The notes: generated by a model from the sequence alone, not told the origin. 64,000 bases of DNA from Rhodopseudomonas faecalis (GCF_003217325.1 NZ_QJTI01000001.1:94356-158355); one strand, 5' to 3'; positions 52,568-63,659 are shown, counted from the stretch's first letter. Program-made: numbers and translations.

Positions 52568-54087
52568 AACTGCATTCCGTCCGCACCCGCAAATCGGCCG
52601 ACCATCTGCCGCGCACCGAGCAACTGGCGTGGAAGATCGCCGAAGTGGCCGCCGATCCGGTCGCGGTCGAGCCCGAGGTTGTGGAGATGATCGGCAACCG
52701 CATCATCGACAACGCCGCCGTGGCCGCGGCGTCGCTGGCACGGCGCCCGGTCGCGAGCGCGCGTGCGCAGGCCGTGGCGCATCCGTTCCAGCCGGGCGCG
52801 ACGGTGTTTGGGCTGCCGCTCGATCGCCGCGTCTCGCCAGAGTGGGCCGCCTGGGCCAATGGCGTGGCGGTGCGTGAACTCGATTTCCACGACACTTATC
52901 TCGCCGCCGATTATTCGCACCCCGGCGACAACATTCCGCCGATCCTGGCGGTGGCGCAGCATTGCGGCCTGGGTGGCGCAGCGTTGGTGCGCGGCTTGGC
53001 CACCGGCTACGAAATCCAGGTCGATCTCGTCACCGGCATCTGCCTGCACGAGCACAAGATCGATCACATCGCCCATCTTGGTCCCTCGGCCGCGGCGGGC
53101 ATCGGCGCGGCGCTCGGGCTGGCGCCAGAGATCATCTATCAGGCCGTGCAGCAGGCGCTACACGTCACCACCACCACGCGGCAGTCGCGCAAGGGTGAGA
53201 TTTCCAGCTGGAAAGCCTTCGCGCCGGCATTTGCGGGCAAAATGGCGGTCGAGGCGGTGGATCGCGTGATGCGCGGCGAGGGCGCGCCGTCGCCGGCCTG
53301 GGAAGGCGAGGACGGCTTTATTGCCTGGATGCTCGGTGGCCCGAATGCCGAGTACCGCGTGCCGCTGCCGGAAAAGGGTGAGCCGAAGCGCGCCATTCTC
53401 GACACCTATACCAAGGAACATTCGGCCGAGTATCAGAGCCAGGCGCTGATCGATCTGGCGCGGCGCATGGGGCCGGTGCTGCGCGAGCGGACGCCGGACC
53501 TGTCCAAGGTGCGTAGCATCGTCATTCACACCAGCCATCACACCCATTATGTGATCGGCACCGGCGCCAACGATCCGCAGAAAATGGATCCAAAAGCGAG
53601 CCGCGAGACGCTCGACCATTCGATCATGTACATCTTCGCAGTGGCGCTCGAGGATGGTGGCTGGCATCACGAGCGCTCCTATGCGCCCGAGCGCGCGGCA
53701 AAACCGGCCACGGTCGCGCTGTGGCACAAGATCGCGACCGTCGAAGATCCGGAATGGACGCGGCGCTACCATAGTCAAGATCCCAAGGAGAAAGCGTTCG
53801 GCGCGCGCGTCGTCATCGCGCTGGAGGACGGCTCGACCATCGAAGACGAAATCGCGGTGGCGGACGCCCATCCGCTTGGGCGCCGCCCGTTTGCCCGGCC
53901 GCAATATGTCGCCAAGTTCCGCGCCTTGGCGGACGGCATCATCACGCAAGCCGAACAGGACCGCTTCCTCGAACTGATCGACCGCCTGCCGACGCTGACC
54001 CCGGATGAACTCGGCAGCTTGAGCTTCGCGGTCGAGCCCAGCCGCCTCGGGTCGGTGCCGCGCCGCGGCATCTTCGATCGGTCTTAG
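52564..54087 (+). CDS. prpD: 2-methylcitrate dehydratase
   Basis: Dehydrates 2-methylcitrate in the methylcitrate cycle. A 507-residue MmgE/PrpD-family protein; the [20 protein letters not shown] and TYKEH-like [13 protein letters not shown] segments, and [21 protein letters not shown], are characteristic. It starts with GTG at 52564 within the stop of the thioesterase gene and is followed after 42 bases by prpC. It is iron-sulfur independent in this branch. Confidence 0.93.
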   Translation: MKLHSVRTRKSADHLPRTEQLAWKIAEVAADPVAVEPEVVEMIGNRIIDNAAVAAASLARRPVASARAQAVAHPFQPGATVFGLPLDRRVSPEWAAWANGVAVRELDFHDTYLAADYSHPGDNIPPILAVAQHCGLGGAALVRGLATGYEIQVDLVTGICLHEHKIDHIAHLGPSAAAGIGAALGLAPEIIYQAVQQALHVTTTTRQSRKGEISSWKAFAPAFAGKMAVEAVDRVMRGEGAPSPAWEGEDGFIAWMLGGPNAEYRVPLPEKGEPKRAILDTYTKEHSAEYQSQALIDLARRMGPVLRERTPDLSKVRSIVIHTSHHTHYVIGTGANDPQKMDPKASRETLDHSIMYIFAVALEDGGWHHERSYAPERAAKPATVALWHKIATVEDPEWTRRYHSQDPKEKAFGARVVIALEDGSTIEDEIAVADAHPLGRRPFARPQYVAKFRALADGIITQAEQDRFLELIDRLPTLTPDELGSLSFAVEPSRLGSVPRRGIFDRS

Positions 54088-54129
54088 ACCGCGACAATCA
54101 CACTCATCGTGAAAAAATAGGAGGAGACC

Positions 54130-55317
54130 ATGACTGAACACGCTGCCGCGCGTCACAGCGCTCCGCCAAAGAAGTCCGTGGCGCTGTCGGGTGTCATCGC
54201 CGGCAACACGGCGCTGTGCACCGTGGGCCGCACCGGCAACGACCTGCATTATCGCGGCTACGACATCTTGGACGTCGCCGAGACCTGCGAGTTCGAGGAG
54301 GTGGCCCATCTGTTGGTGCACGGCACCTTGCCGACCGTGGCGGAGCTTGCCGCCTACAAGGCGAGGCTCAAGAACCGCCGCGGCCTGCCGGCCGCGGTGC
54401 GGCACGCGCTGGAGGCGCTGCCCGCCGCCGCGCATCCGATGGATGTGATGCGCTCAGGCGTGTCCGCGTTCGGCTGCGTGCTGCCGGAAGCGCATGACCT
54501 CAACATCCCCGGCGCGCGCGACATCGCGGACCGGCTGCTGGCGTCACTGGGATCGATGCTGCTGTACTGGTATCACTTCGCGCATAGCGGGCGGCGCATC
54601 GAGGTCGAGACCGACGATGACAGCATCGGTGGCCATTTCCTGCATCTGTTGCATGGCGGCGTGCCCCACGAAACGCATGTCCGCGCGATGCACACCTCGC
54701 TCAATCTCTATGCCGAGCATGAGTTCAATGCGTCGACCTTTACGGCGCGCTGTATCACCGGCACCGGCGCCGATTTCTACTCGGCGGTCGCCGGAGCGAT
54801 CGGTGCGCTGCGCGGCCCCAAGCATGGCGGTGCCAACGAGGCTGCATTCGAGGTCCAGAAGCGCTACGCCACGCCCGAGGAAGCGGAAGCCGATATCGAG
54901 CGGCGGGTCGCCGCCAAGGAAGTGGTGATCGGCTTTGGCCATCCGGTCTATACCATTGCCGACCCGCGCAACCGGGTGATCAAGGAAGTCGCCCGTCGTC
55001 TGTCGGTGGAAACCGGCTCCATGAAGATGTTCCAGATCGCCGAGCGCATTGAAGCGGTGATGCACCGCTCCAAGAAGATGTTCGCCAATCTCGATTGGTT
55101 CAGTGCGGTGTCCTATCACGCCATGGGCGTGCCGACCTCGCTGTTCACGCCGCTGTTCGTGATTGCGCGCACCGCCGGCTGGGGTGCCCATATCATTGAG
55201 CAGCGCCAGGACAACAAGATCATCCGTCCGACCGCTAACTATGTCGGCCCGGAGAACAAGATTTTCGTGCCTATCGAACAGCGCGGCGGACCGGCTCCCG
55301 CTGTCCGCGTCGCGTGA
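54130..55317 (+). CDS. prpC: 2-methylcitrate synthase
   Basis: Condenses propionyl-CoA with oxaloacetate. The 395-residue citrate-synthase-fold protein has the catalytic histidines in AEHEFNAST and KHGGANE, the GFGHPVY segment, and the N-terminal [15 protein letters not shown] start typical of methylcitrate synthases. Ordinary citrate synthase is about 430 residues. Context (prpD upstream, prpB downstream) settles the assignment. Confidence 0.95.
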   Translation: MTEHAAARHSAPPKKSVALSGVIAGNTALCTVGRTGNDLHYRGYDILDVAETCEFEEVAHLLVHGTLPTVAELAAYKARLKNRRGLPAAVRHALEALPAAAHPMDVMRSGVSAFGCVLPEAHDLNIPGARDIADRLLASLGSMLLYWYHFAHSGRRIEVETDDDSIGGHFLHLLHGGVPHETHVRAMHTSLNLYAEHEFNASTFTARCITGTGADFYSAVAGAIGALRGPKHGGANEAAFEVQKRYATPEEAEADIERRVAAKEVVIGFGHPVYTIADPRNRVIKEVARRLSVETGSMKMFQIAERIEAVMHRSKKMFANLDWFSAVSYHAMGVPTSLFTPLFVIARTAGWGAHIIEQRQDNKIIRPTANYVGPENKIFVPIEQRGGPAPAVRVA

Positions 55318-55327
55318 GGAAATGCCA

Positions 55328-56245
55328 ATGCCCTATCTCGTCGCTTCTGATCTTCCCAGCGAGCCCGCTGGCATTCGCTTCCGCGCTCTGGTCGAGCGCG
55401 GCGGCATCGCCAAGATCCCGGGCGCTCACAACGGCATGGCGGCGCTGCAGGCGCGGGCCGCAGGCTTTGAGGCGCTCTATCTGTCCGGCGCAGCCATGAC
55501 GGCATCGATGGGGCTGCCGGATCTCGGCATGATCACCGTCGATGAGGTGGCGTTCTTCGTGCGTCAGGTGGCCCGCGCCAGCGGGCTGCCGACTCTCGTG
55601 GATGGCGACACCGGCTATGGCGAAGCCTTGAACGTCATGCATATGGTGCGCACGTTCGAGGACGCCGGCGCGGGAGCGGTTCATATCGAAGATCAGCTGC
55701 TGCCGAAGAAATGCGGGCATTTGAACGACAAGAAGCTCGCCGACGCGCGCGACATGGCGGCCAAGGTCGCCGCGGCGGTGAAGGCGCGCCGGCATCTCTA
55801 TGTGATCGCGCGCACCGATGCAGCGGCGCGCGAAGGCATCGAAGGTGCCGTGGCACGTGCCAAACTCTATGTGGAGGCGGGAGCGGACGCGATTTTCCCC
55901 GAAGCACTGACCTCGCCGGAAATGCTGCGCGAGTTCGCCGCAAGGATGCCCGGCGTGCCGCTGCTTGCCAACATGACCGAGTTTGGCCGGACTCCCTTCT
56001 TCACCGCGGATGAGTTTCAGCAGATGGGCTACCGGATGGTGATCTGGCCGGTGTCGTCGCTGCGCGTCGCCAACAAGGCGCAGCAGAAGCTCTATGCCAC
56101 CTTGCAACGTGACGGCAGCACCAAGGCGATGCTGGACGAGATGCAGACCCGGGCCGAGCTGTATGACGTCTTGCAACTCGAACGCTTTGAAGCGCTCGAC
56201 GCCTCCATCATCCGAACGGTGATCCCACAACAGAATCCAGACTAG
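55328..56245 (+). CDS. prpB: 2-methylisocitrate lyase
   Basis: Cleaves 2-methylisocitrate to pyruvate and succinate. The 305-residue TIM-barrel protein carries KKCGH in the catalytic loop, and the PLLANMTEFG segment of the family. Two close ATGs exist at 55322 and 55328; the second is chosen because AGGAA is six bases before it. It begins 11 bases after prpC. Last certain gene of the operon. Confidence 0.95.
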   Translation: MPYLVASDLPSEPAGIRFRALVERGGIAKIPGAHNGMAALQARAAGFEALYLSGAAMTASMGLPDLGMITVDEVAFFVRQVARASGLPTLVDGDTGYGEALNVMHMVRTFEDAGAGAVHIEDQLLPKKCGHLNDKKLADARDMAAKVAAAVKARRHLYVIARTDAAAREGIEGAVARAKLYVEAGADAIFPEALTSPEMLREFAARMPGVPLLANMTEFGRTPFFTADEFQQMGYRMVIWPVSSLRVANKAQQKLYATLQRDGSTKAMLDEMQTRAELYDVLQLERFEALDASIIRTVIPQQNPD

Positions 56246-56284
56246 ACCGAGGCAGGCGGTCGGCCTGCGCGCCGAGGAAGACTG

Positions 56285-56908
56285 ATGGATACGCTAGGGC
56301 GTCCAAAGCTCAGTTGCCCCTGTGACCAAAGCAAGGTGTTGCTGCATTGCTGCTGCGCACCTTGCGCTGGAGAAGTGATCGAGACGCTGCTCTGGTCACA
56401 GATCGATCACACGATCTTCTTTTACAATCCCAACATTCATCCGCGCCGCGAGTATTTTAACCGCAAGGCCGAGCTGCAGCGTTTCGCGATTGCGCACGGC
56501 ATTCCGTTTGTCGATTTCGACTATGATTCGTCGGTGTGGTTTGCGCGCGTGCGCGGCCTGGAAGCCGAGCCGGAGCGCGGCGCGCGTTGTTCGATCTGCT
56601 TCGATCTCCGCCTTGAGCAAACCGCGCGCTACGCGCATGCCAATAATTTTCCGGTGATTGCGACATCGCTTGGTATTTCGCGTTGGAAGAATATCAATCA
56701 GGTCGATGCCAGCGGCCAGCGGGCGGTAGCGGATTATCCAGGTTTGATTTACTGGGGGCATAACTGGCGTAAACGAGGCGGCGCAGACCGATCTCAGAAT
56801 CTGGCAAAACAACAGGGGTTCTATCGACAAGACTATTGCGGCTGCACCTATTCGCGACGGCGCTCGAAAGTGACGTCGGACGTGCGTAGTCAGTTGATAG
56901 TCACGTGA
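56285..56908 (+). CDS. queH: Epoxyqueuosine reductase QueH
   Basis: Catalyses the last step of queuosine biosynthesis, reducing epoxyqueuosine in tRNA. The 207-residue protein has the DUF208/QueH cysteine pattern: C22-C24 and C27 (HCCCAPC), C102/C105 (CSIC) and C185/C187 (CGC), which hold an Fe-S cluster and a redox pair. It follows prpB after 39 bases in the same direction, perhaps by read-through. The non-orthologous QueG is not in the window. Confidence 0.93.
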   Translation: MDTLGRPKLSCPCDQSKVLLHCCCAPCAGEVIETLLWSQIDHTIFFYNPNIHPRREYFNRKAELQRFAIAHGIPFVDFDYDSSVWFARVRGLEAEPERGARCSICFDLRLEQTARYAHANNFPVIATSLGISRWKNINQVDASGQRAVADYPGLIYWGHNWRKRGGADRSQNLAKQQGFYRQDYCGCTYSRRRSKVTSDVRSQLIVT

Positions 56909-56954
56909 GGCAATGCTTGACAGCGTATCGCCGCACGCCCAATAGTGCGCGACG

Positions 56955-57130
56955 CCGAGGTCTGCGGATCGATTGATCCGGAGCTAAGAGGGAAGCCGGT
57001 GCAACACCGGCGCTGCCCCCGCAACTGTAAGCGGCGAGCCGACGTTCTCGAGTGCCACTGGGAGTGATCCCGGGAAGGTTGAACGAAGGCCGCGACCCGC
57101 GAGCCAGGAGACCTGCCTCGACGAACTAAA
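56955..57130 (+). promoter_or_regulatory. Cobalamin riboswitch upstream of metE
   Basis: The element includes GAGGGAAGCCGGTGCAA (about 56999-57015), CGCAACTGTAAGCGG, and the B12 box GCCAGGAGACCTGCC (57103-57117). Binding of adenosylcobalamin should repress the B12-independent methionine synthase downstream. A CCCC/GGGG hairpin (57225-57237) just before the GTG start may be the expression platform. Confidence 0.93.
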
Positions 57131-57242
57131 CGTCCTCGGGCGGGGTGCCCCGGTGGTGCGCATTGTGGCCCCGTCGTCATCGCGGCTTTGGGGATCTCAC
57201 GTCGCGTCGCTAAGGCCTTGCCCCCAAAAATGGGGTTAAGCC

Positions 57243-59642
57243 GTGTCTGCTACCACAATCTCTGCTACCACAATCTCTGGTACCAAAATCTCTGCCACCA
57301 CAGTCCGGTCGACTGTTCCGGTTGCCACACTCGGCACGCCGCGCATCGGCCCTCGGCGCGAGTTGAAGACCGCGCTCGAAAGCTACTGGTCTGGCAAGTC
57401 GACCGAAGCCGATCTGCTCAAAACGGCCGCGGTTTTGCGGGCCGCAAATTGGGCACGCCAGAAGGCGATGGGTGTCACGGTGATCCCGTCGAACGATTTT
57501 ACGTTCTACGACCACGTGCTGGACACCAGCATCATGGTCGGCGCAATTCCGGAAATCTATGGCTGGAACGGCGGCGCGGTGTCGCTGGCCACCACTTTCG
57601 CGATGGCGCGCGGCTGCCAGGGGAAGGCCGAGCAGGACGGCGCGCCCACACAAGGCGTTCCCGCACAGGAGATGACCAAGTGGTTCGACACCAACTATCA
57701 CTACATGGTGCCGGAACTGGTCGCCGATCAACGTTTCCAACTGTCGTCGCTGAAGGCGCTGGAGGAATATCGCGAGGCTAAGGCGCTCGGCTACGACACC
57801 AGGCCCGTGCTGCTCGGTCCGGTCACATTCCTCAAGCTCAGCAAGAGCAAGGATCCGGCGCTGAAGCCGCTGTCGCTGCTTCCGAAGCTGGTCCCGGTCT
57901 ATCTCGATATCCTGCGCCGCTTGCATGATGAGGGCGCACAGTGGGTTCAACTGGATGAACCGGCGCTGGTGCTCGATCTCGACGACGCCGCACGCGCGGC
58001 GTTCCGCGATGCCTATGCACAGATCGCGCAGGCGTTGCCGGATCTCAAGATCATGCTGACCAGCTATTTTGGCGATCTCGGCGACAATCTCGATACCGCG
58101 CTGTCATTGCCGGTGGCGGGGCTGCATGTCGATCTGGTGCGCGCACCTTCGCAGATTTATGAAGTCGTGACGCGCGCGCCCGATGATCTGGTGTTGTCGC
58201 TCGGCGTGATCGACGGGCGCAACATCTGGCGCGCCGATCTTGGCGAGCTGCTCGATCGGATCGAGCCGATCGCCACGCAGCGTGGCGTGGATCGCGTGCA
58301 GGTGGCGCCATCGTGCTCGCTGCTGCACGTGCCGATCGATCTTGAGCTTGAGACCGATCTCGATCCCGATCTCAAGAGCTGGCTGTCGTTTGCGATTCAG
58401 AAGATGGGCGAATTGTCGGCGCTCGGCTGTGCGCTCAGCCAAGGGAGGGGCGTGGTGCAGGCGGAGCTGGACGCTTCGGCCAAGGCCGCTCATGCGCGGC
58501 GCAGTTCGCCGAAAGTCCATAGTCCGGCTGTAACCGGCCGCACCGCCGCCATCACCCGCGAGATGATGAAGCGCACCAGCAGCTTTGCGACCCGGGCGGC
58601 TTTGCAGCGCAAGCGGCTTGGGCTGCCGCCATTTCCGACCACCACGATCGGATCATTCCCGCAAACCGCGAAGGTGCGTAAGGCACGCTCGGACTACGCC
58701 AAGGGCATCATCTCGGAAGGTGACTATCACGACTTTCTGCGCGAGGAGACCGCGCGCACCGTGCGCTGGCAAGAGACGATCGGGCTCGACGTGCTGGTGC
58801 ATGGCGAATTCGAGCGCAACGACATGGTGCAGTATTTTGGCGAGCAGCTGTCCGGCTTCGCCTTCACCAAGGAAGGCTGGGTGCAGAGCTATGGCTCGCG
58901 CTGCGTGCGACCGCCGATCCTGTTCGGCGACGTGTCGCGCCCGGAGCCGATGACGGTCAACTGGTGGACCTATGCGCAGTCGCTCACTAACAAACCGATG
59001 AAGGGCATGCTGACCGGGCCGGTGACGATCCTGAACTGGTCGTTCGTTCGTGACGACGTGCCGCGCAGCACGGCGTGCCGGCAGATCGCGCTGGCGATCC
59101 GCGACGAGGTGTTTGATCTCGAGCGGGCAGGGGCCAGGATGATTCAGATCGACGAGGCGGCGCTACGCGAGGGATTGCCGCTGCGTCGCTCGGAATGGAA
59201 GACCTATCTTGATTGGGCGGTCGAAAGCTTCCGCGTGGCGTCGTCGGGTGTCAGGGACGAGACCCAGATCCACACCCATATGTGCTACTCTGAGTTCAAT
59301 GACATCATCGACGCGATCGCGGCGATGGATGCCGATGTGATCTCGATCGAGACGTCGCGCTCCAAGATGGAACTGCTGGAAGCGTTCAAGACCTACAAAT
59401 ATCCCAATGAGATCGGCCCTGGCGTGTACGACATCCACTCGCCGCGCGTGCCTTCGGTCGAGGAAATGACCAACTTACTCAAACTGGCGCGTCAGCGATT
59501 GTCCGATGCGCAGTTGTGGGTCAATCCCGATTGCGGCTTGAAAACCCGCGGCTGGAAGGAAGTCGAGGGCGCGTTGGTCAACATGGTCGACGCGGCGCGG
59601 CAGATCCGCCAGATCAGTGCTGGAAAAAGCGGACTGCACTGA
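57243..59642 (+). CDS. metE: Cobalamin-independent methionine synthase
   Basis: Transfers a methyl group from 5-methyltetrahydrofolate (polyglutamate) to homocysteine without B12. The 799-residue protein has two barrel domains; the zinc ligands are H679, C681 (HTHMC), E703 and C764 (PDCGL), spaced as in E. coli MetE. Start is GTG at 57243. The first 20 residues are four 5-residue units (SATTI, SATTI, SGTKI, SATTV) encoded by a 15-base tandem repeat. The upstream cobalamin riboswitch fits repression when B12 is available; a strong terminator follows. Confidence 0.97.
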   Translation: MSATTISATTISGTKISATTVRSTVPVATLGTPRIGPRRELKTALESYWSGKSTEADLLKTAAVLRAANWARQKAMGVTVIPSNDFTFYDHVLDTSIMVGAIPEIYGWNGGAVSLATTFAMARGCQGKAEQDGAPTQGVPAQEMTKWFDTNYHYMVPELVADQRFQLSSLKALEEYREAKALGYDTRPVLLGPVTFLKLSKSKDPALKPLSLLPKLVPVYLDILRRLHDEGAQWVQLDEPALVLDLDDAARAAFRDAYAQIAQALPDLKIMLTSYFGDLGDNLDTALSLPVAGLHVDLVRAPSQIYEVVTRAPDDLVLSLGVIDGRNIWRADLGELLDRIEPIATQRGVDRVQVAPSCSLLHVPIDLELETDLDPDLKSWLSFAIQKMGELSALGCALSQGRGVVQAELDASAKAAHARRSSPKVHSPAVTGRTAAITREMMKRTSSFATRAALQRKRLGLPPFPTTTIGSFPQTAKVRKARSDYAKGIISEGDYHDFLREETARTVRWQETIGLDVLVHGEFERNDMVQYFGEQLSGFAFTKEGWVQSYGSRCVRPPILFGDVSRPEPMTVNWWTYAQSLTNKPMKGMLTGPVTILNWSFVRDDVPRSTACRQIALAIRDEVFDLERAGARMIQIDEAALREGLPLRRSEWKTYLDWAVESFRVASSGVRDETQIHTHMCYSEFNDIIDAIAAMDADVISIETSRSKMELLEAFKTYKYPNEIGPGVYDIHSPRVPSVEEMTNLLKLARQRLSDAQLWVNPDCGLKTRGWKEVEGALVNMVDAARQIRQISAGKSGLH
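57246..57305. repeat. Four 15-base tandem repeats at the start of metE
   Basis: Units TCTGCTACCACAATC (twice, identical), TCTGGTACCAAAATC and TCTGCCACCACAGTC, in frame. Because the unit is a multiple of three, copy-number changes would alter only the N-terminal length. Confidence 0.85.
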
Positions 59643-59671
59643 TTGAGCGTGATCTGACTCGCCGTGTTCGG

Positions 59672-59702
59672 GGAGGCCTCTGGCCGTCAACCAGAGGCCT
59701 CC
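59672..59702 (+). terminator. Terminator after metE
   Basis: GGAGGCCTCTGG (59672-59683) and CCAGAGGCCTCC (59691-59702) form a perfect 12-bp stem with a seven-base loop, followed by TATCTCTC. Confidence 0.75.
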
Positions 59703-59820
59703 TATCTCTCGCCAGCAGTTGACCGGCAGGCGACGTGGGTGATGGTCTCTACAGCGGTGCCTTGCCTCGGTCCCCAAACTTTCGAAAATGTAGCCGAGGG
59801 CGAGAGTCTTCCACCCGTGC

Positions 59821-59921
59821 GTAGGGCGCAATAGAGACGCGTATTGTGCCGTTGGCGCTGATCGGCGGACTACGCGATGCTCAACAGCAATACGGGCTTG
59901 TGTATTGCTCCGCCGCCTACG
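59821..59921. repeat. GTAGGGCGCAATAGCG-type repeat, left of redox cassette
   Basis: Begins GTAGGGCGCAATAGAGACGC, contains GTTGGCGCTGATCGGCGG and ends CCGCCTAC. Same orientation as copies at 63081 and 63434, and related to 48463. Confidence 0.8.
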
Positions 59922-59933
59922 CATCCCGTCAGC

Positions 59934-60916
59934 TTACGGAATAAGCAAGAGGCTTCCGGTCGTACGACCGGCTTCCAGATCGGATTGGGCCTGCGCGGCA
60001 TCGGCCAAAGGATACTTGCGGCCGATTTCTGCGGATACGCCCTTATGCATCATTTCGAGCAAGGCCGCGGCCGCCTGACGATAGGTCGGCAGATCGGCGG
60101 CATAAGCCATCACACTCGGCCGGGCGAGCGATAGCGAACGGATGGGGCCGATGTCCTCGAGCGCAAGCGGCGGAATTGGCCCGGCTGCCTGACCAATGCT
60201 TGCGACTGTCCCGAAGCGCCGGGTGCAGGCCAGACTTTTGAGCAGCGTATCGCCACCGATTCCGTCGATAGCGAAATCCACGCCAACGCCGTGGGTCAGC
60301 GATCCGACCTCCGACACAAGATCGGCGTCACGCCCGACTATGACGTGGTCCGCGCCATAGGATCGCGCGATGTCCGCCTTTGCGGCCGATCCGGCCGTGC
60401 CGATCACTGTAGCCCCAAGATGCTTCGCCCAACGCACGAGGATCGACCCCAGGCCGCCAGCAGCCCCGTGGATAAGCAAGGTCGTTCCCCGCTCGACGGT
60501 GTAGGTGCGGGTTAGCAGCATATGAGCTGTCAGCCCTTTGAGCATCGACGCCGCCGCGATGTGAAACTCAAGATCCTCCGGTAGCTTGATGAGCCGCGAA
60601 ACCGGCAAAGAGCGCGCCGTTGCGTAGGCGCCGACTGGCCCACCCGCATAGGCGACACGATCCCCGATAGCAAAGCCGGTGACGCCTTCGCCAACGGCTT
60701 CGATCATCCCGGCGGCCTCAACGCCGAGGATGGCGGGCAGAGAGAGCGGATAAAGGCCGGTGCGGTGATAGATGTCGATGAAGTTCACCCCGACAGCAAG
60801 GTGCCGGACGCGAACCATGCCGGCGGCAGGTTGTTCCGATGGAAGCTGCGCGACTTCAAGGTTCTCGGCACCGCCGATGGCGATCATCCGCACGATAGTC
60901 TCTCGTTCGGGGGGGC

Positions 60917-60920
<4 letters not shown>
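59934..60920 (-). CDS. Quinone oxidoreductase (zinc-free MDR family)
   Basis: A 328-residue NADPH-dependent quinone reductase. AVGVNFIDIYHRTGLYP at the N-terminus, an intact VEAAGMIEAVGEGVTGF segment and the nucleotide motif LLIHGAAGGLGSILVRWA (about 150-167) are typical of the QOR branch; zinc-site cysteines are absent. It reduces quinones or enals. It overlaps the aldo-keto reductase gene (ATGA, 4 bases at 60917-60920), so translation is coupled. Stop at 59934. Confidence 0.9.
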
Positions 60921-61900
<980 letters not shown>

Positions 61901-61946
61901 TGCTTTGTTCCTTGTTTGCGCAGGCTAAAGATGGCTTTCTTTTTTG

Positions 61947-62885
61947 ATGAAGAAAGCTGCCAAAAGCCGTAATCCGATTTCCGAAATCGGAAAGCATGAC
62001 GTAACCCGCCTGCGATGGGACGACGCGCGCGTATTCCTCGCCATTGCACGCTGCGGATCACTAAGTGGTGCGGCGGCGAATCTCGGGGCCGGTCTCGCCA
62101 CTGTTTCGCGCCAGATCGAACGGCTCGAAGCCGCGCTCGGCCTGAAGCTTTTCAGCCGTCACCAGAATGGCTACCGGCTGACCGATGACGGCGCGGCGCT
62201 TCTGGAGCGCGCCGAAGCGCTGGAACAGGCGGCTGATGCCTTTACCGAAGGATCGGCCGCGCAGACTGAGATCGCAGGGCGCGTCCGGCTGGCTACGGCC
62301 GAGACGCTGGCGAACCACATCATCATCCCGGCCATGCCGAAGCTGACCAGCCAGTATCCCGATCTGACGCTTGAAGTCGTCACTGATGTTCAGACGGTCA
62401 ACCTGCATCGGCGTGATGCCGACCTTGCTGTCCGACTGATCAAACCCCAACGCGGAAATGTCACGATCCGGCGTCTCGGAACGCTTGGCTTCGGTCTTTA
62501 TGCTTCGCGGGCCTATGCCGTGCAGAGACACGAAACAGCACGGCTTGAGACCGACCGTTTCATTACATGGTGCGAGACTTACGCTCATCTTCCCGCCGCG
62601 CAATGGATCGAGCGTGCGCTGCGCGGGCATCCGCCGGTTCTGGCGACCACCACTATGTCGGCGCAGCTATCGGCGGCAATCGCAGGCGTCGGCCTTGCCG
62701 TGTTGCCGCATTTCCTCGGGCGGCAGAATGATCTCGTTTGCCTGCAAGCCGACATCGGCATCGACCAGGAAATCTGGCTCGCCGTCCATTCCGATTTGGC
62801 GCAGTCGCGTCGGGTCCGCGTGGTCAGCGAGTTTCTTGTCGAACTGGTGCGGGAAAACCGGACAGCTCTCGAAACGCCTGCGTGA
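61947..62885 (+). CDS. LysR-family transcriptional regulator
   Basis: A 312-residue regulator: LysR helix-turn-helix at about 20-80 (FLAIARCGSLSGAAANLGAGLATVSRQIERLE) and an effector-binding domain following. It likely controls the divergent aldo-keto/quinone reductases in response to an oxidant or ligand. ATG at 61947 is chosen; a TTG just before it is in frame. A perfect palindrome CCGATTTC-C-GAAATCGG lies within codons 10-15. The predicted N-terminus upstream of the helix-turn-helix is longer than usual by about 20 residues. Confidence 0.87.
   Translation: MKKAAKSRNPISEIGKHDVTRLRWDDARVFLAIARCGSLSGAAANLGAGLATVSRQIERLEAALGLKLFSRHQNGYRLTDDGAALLERAEALEQAADAFTEGSAAQTEIAGRVRLATAETLANHIIIPAMPKLTSQYPDLTLEVVTDVQTVNLHRRDADLAVRLIKPQRGNVTIRRLGTLGFGLYASRAYAVQRHETARLETDRFITWCETYAHLPAAQWIERALRGHPPVLATTTMSAQLSAAIAGVGLAVLPHFLGRQNDLVCLQADIGIDQEIWLAVHSDLAQSRRVRVVSEFLVELVRENRTALETPA
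61974..61990. promoter_or_regulatory. 17-base palindrome inside the start of the LysR gene
   Basis: CCGATTTC-C-GAAATCGG is perfect and contains the T-N-A type ATTTCCGAAAT core that suits a LysR box. It lies 74-90 bases from the aldo-keto reductase start, so it could be an operator for that gene and for autoregulation. Confidence 0.45.
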
Positions 62886-62905
62886 TGGCTACGGCGGGGG
62901 TGCCA

Positions 62906-63080
62906 TCATGCCAGCGGAACGCAGTAAACGGCACCATTTCCCCAATCCGCCGAAATGAGGTCGCCCGATGGGGACACGGTAAGCCCAACGGGACTCAACA
63001 GGCCGTCAGCGAGTAGGGCGGTGCGGCCGTCATCAAAAACTTCGTGTATCGCCGTCCCCCCATAGTCGACCACGAAGCGC
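62906..63080 (-). pseudogene. C-terminal fragment of a beta-propeller protein (SMP-30/NHL-like)
   Basis: The reading encodes VVDYGGTAIHEVFDD... LLSPVGLTVSPSGDLISADWGNGAVYCVP then a stop, a pattern of propeller blades as in SMP-30/gluconolactonase-like or NHL proteins. There is no start, and the upstream end stops at the GTAGGGCGCAATAGCG-type repeat at 63081. It is a decayed remnant whose N-terminal part is gone. Confidence 0.5.
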
Positions 63081-63153
63081 GTAGGACGCAATAGCGAAGC
63101 GTATTGCGCCGTTGGCGCTGATCGGCGGATAACGCTGCGCTCAGCCGCCCTAC
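63081..63153. repeat. GTAGGGCGCAATAGCG-type repeat, right of redox cassette
   Basis: GTAGGACGCAATAGCGAAGC ... GTTGGCGCTGATCGGCGG ... GCCCTAC. Direct repeat of the copy at 59821-59921. Confidence 0.8.
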
Positions 63154-63433
63154 GGGCTGCGGGCTATTTCGCCAGTACCGACCAGGTCGAATGGATGGTC
63201 GGAGCCGACTCTATCGGTGCTTATCTAGCGGATCTGCTTGTCTGATGCTCCGCGCGGGCTTGTCAAAGCGCCGGCCAAGCCCGCGCCGGTCTCGACGTAG
63301 GTGTTGATGCGGGCCTTGTCGCACCCGCCGCGGGTGCCGAGTAAACGTCAAGCTCGGCGTCTGCCGCCCGCGCAGGGGCCGGCGTGGTCTATGCGGTGCG
63401 ATCGATCCCGCCGCGTCCGCCGGCCTGCAGCGC

Positions 63434-63499
63434 GTAGGGCGCAATAGCGCGGCGTAGTGTGCCCTTGGCGCCGGATTACGCTTCGCTCATCCGCCCTAA
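63434..63499. repeat. GTAGGGCGCAATAGCG-type repeat
   Basis: GTAGGGCGCAATAGCGCGGC ... CATCCGCCCTAA. Same family and orientation as 59821 and 63081, more diverged in the centre. Confidence 0.75.
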
Positions 63500-63522
63500 G
63501 AGCTACGAGCTGAACAGTTATC

Positions 63523-63613
63523 TGTAGCCCGGAGGAAGCGCAGCGTAATCCGGGGAGATTGTGCTCCGCCTCGACGCCAGTCCCGGATTGCGCTGCGCTC
63601 CATTCGGGCTACA
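63523..63613. repeat. TGTAGCCCGG-type palindromic repeat (family D), left copy
   Basis: TGTAGCCCGGAGGAAGCGCA ... GGGCTACA: imperfect inverted arms, 91 bases. The copy at 63915-64000 is nearly identical in the same orientation. Confidence 0.8.
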
Positions 63614-63659
63614 CTTGCTTGCGCCGTTCGACGACGACAGCGGCAAGCGTAAGGGAGAG

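Noticed and set aside
63211..63444. Minus-strand readings in the right-end gap, including an ARINTYVETGAGL stretch
   Set aside because: Interrupted by stops and by repeat sequence, no recognisable protein; possibly decayed coding DNA but not supported.
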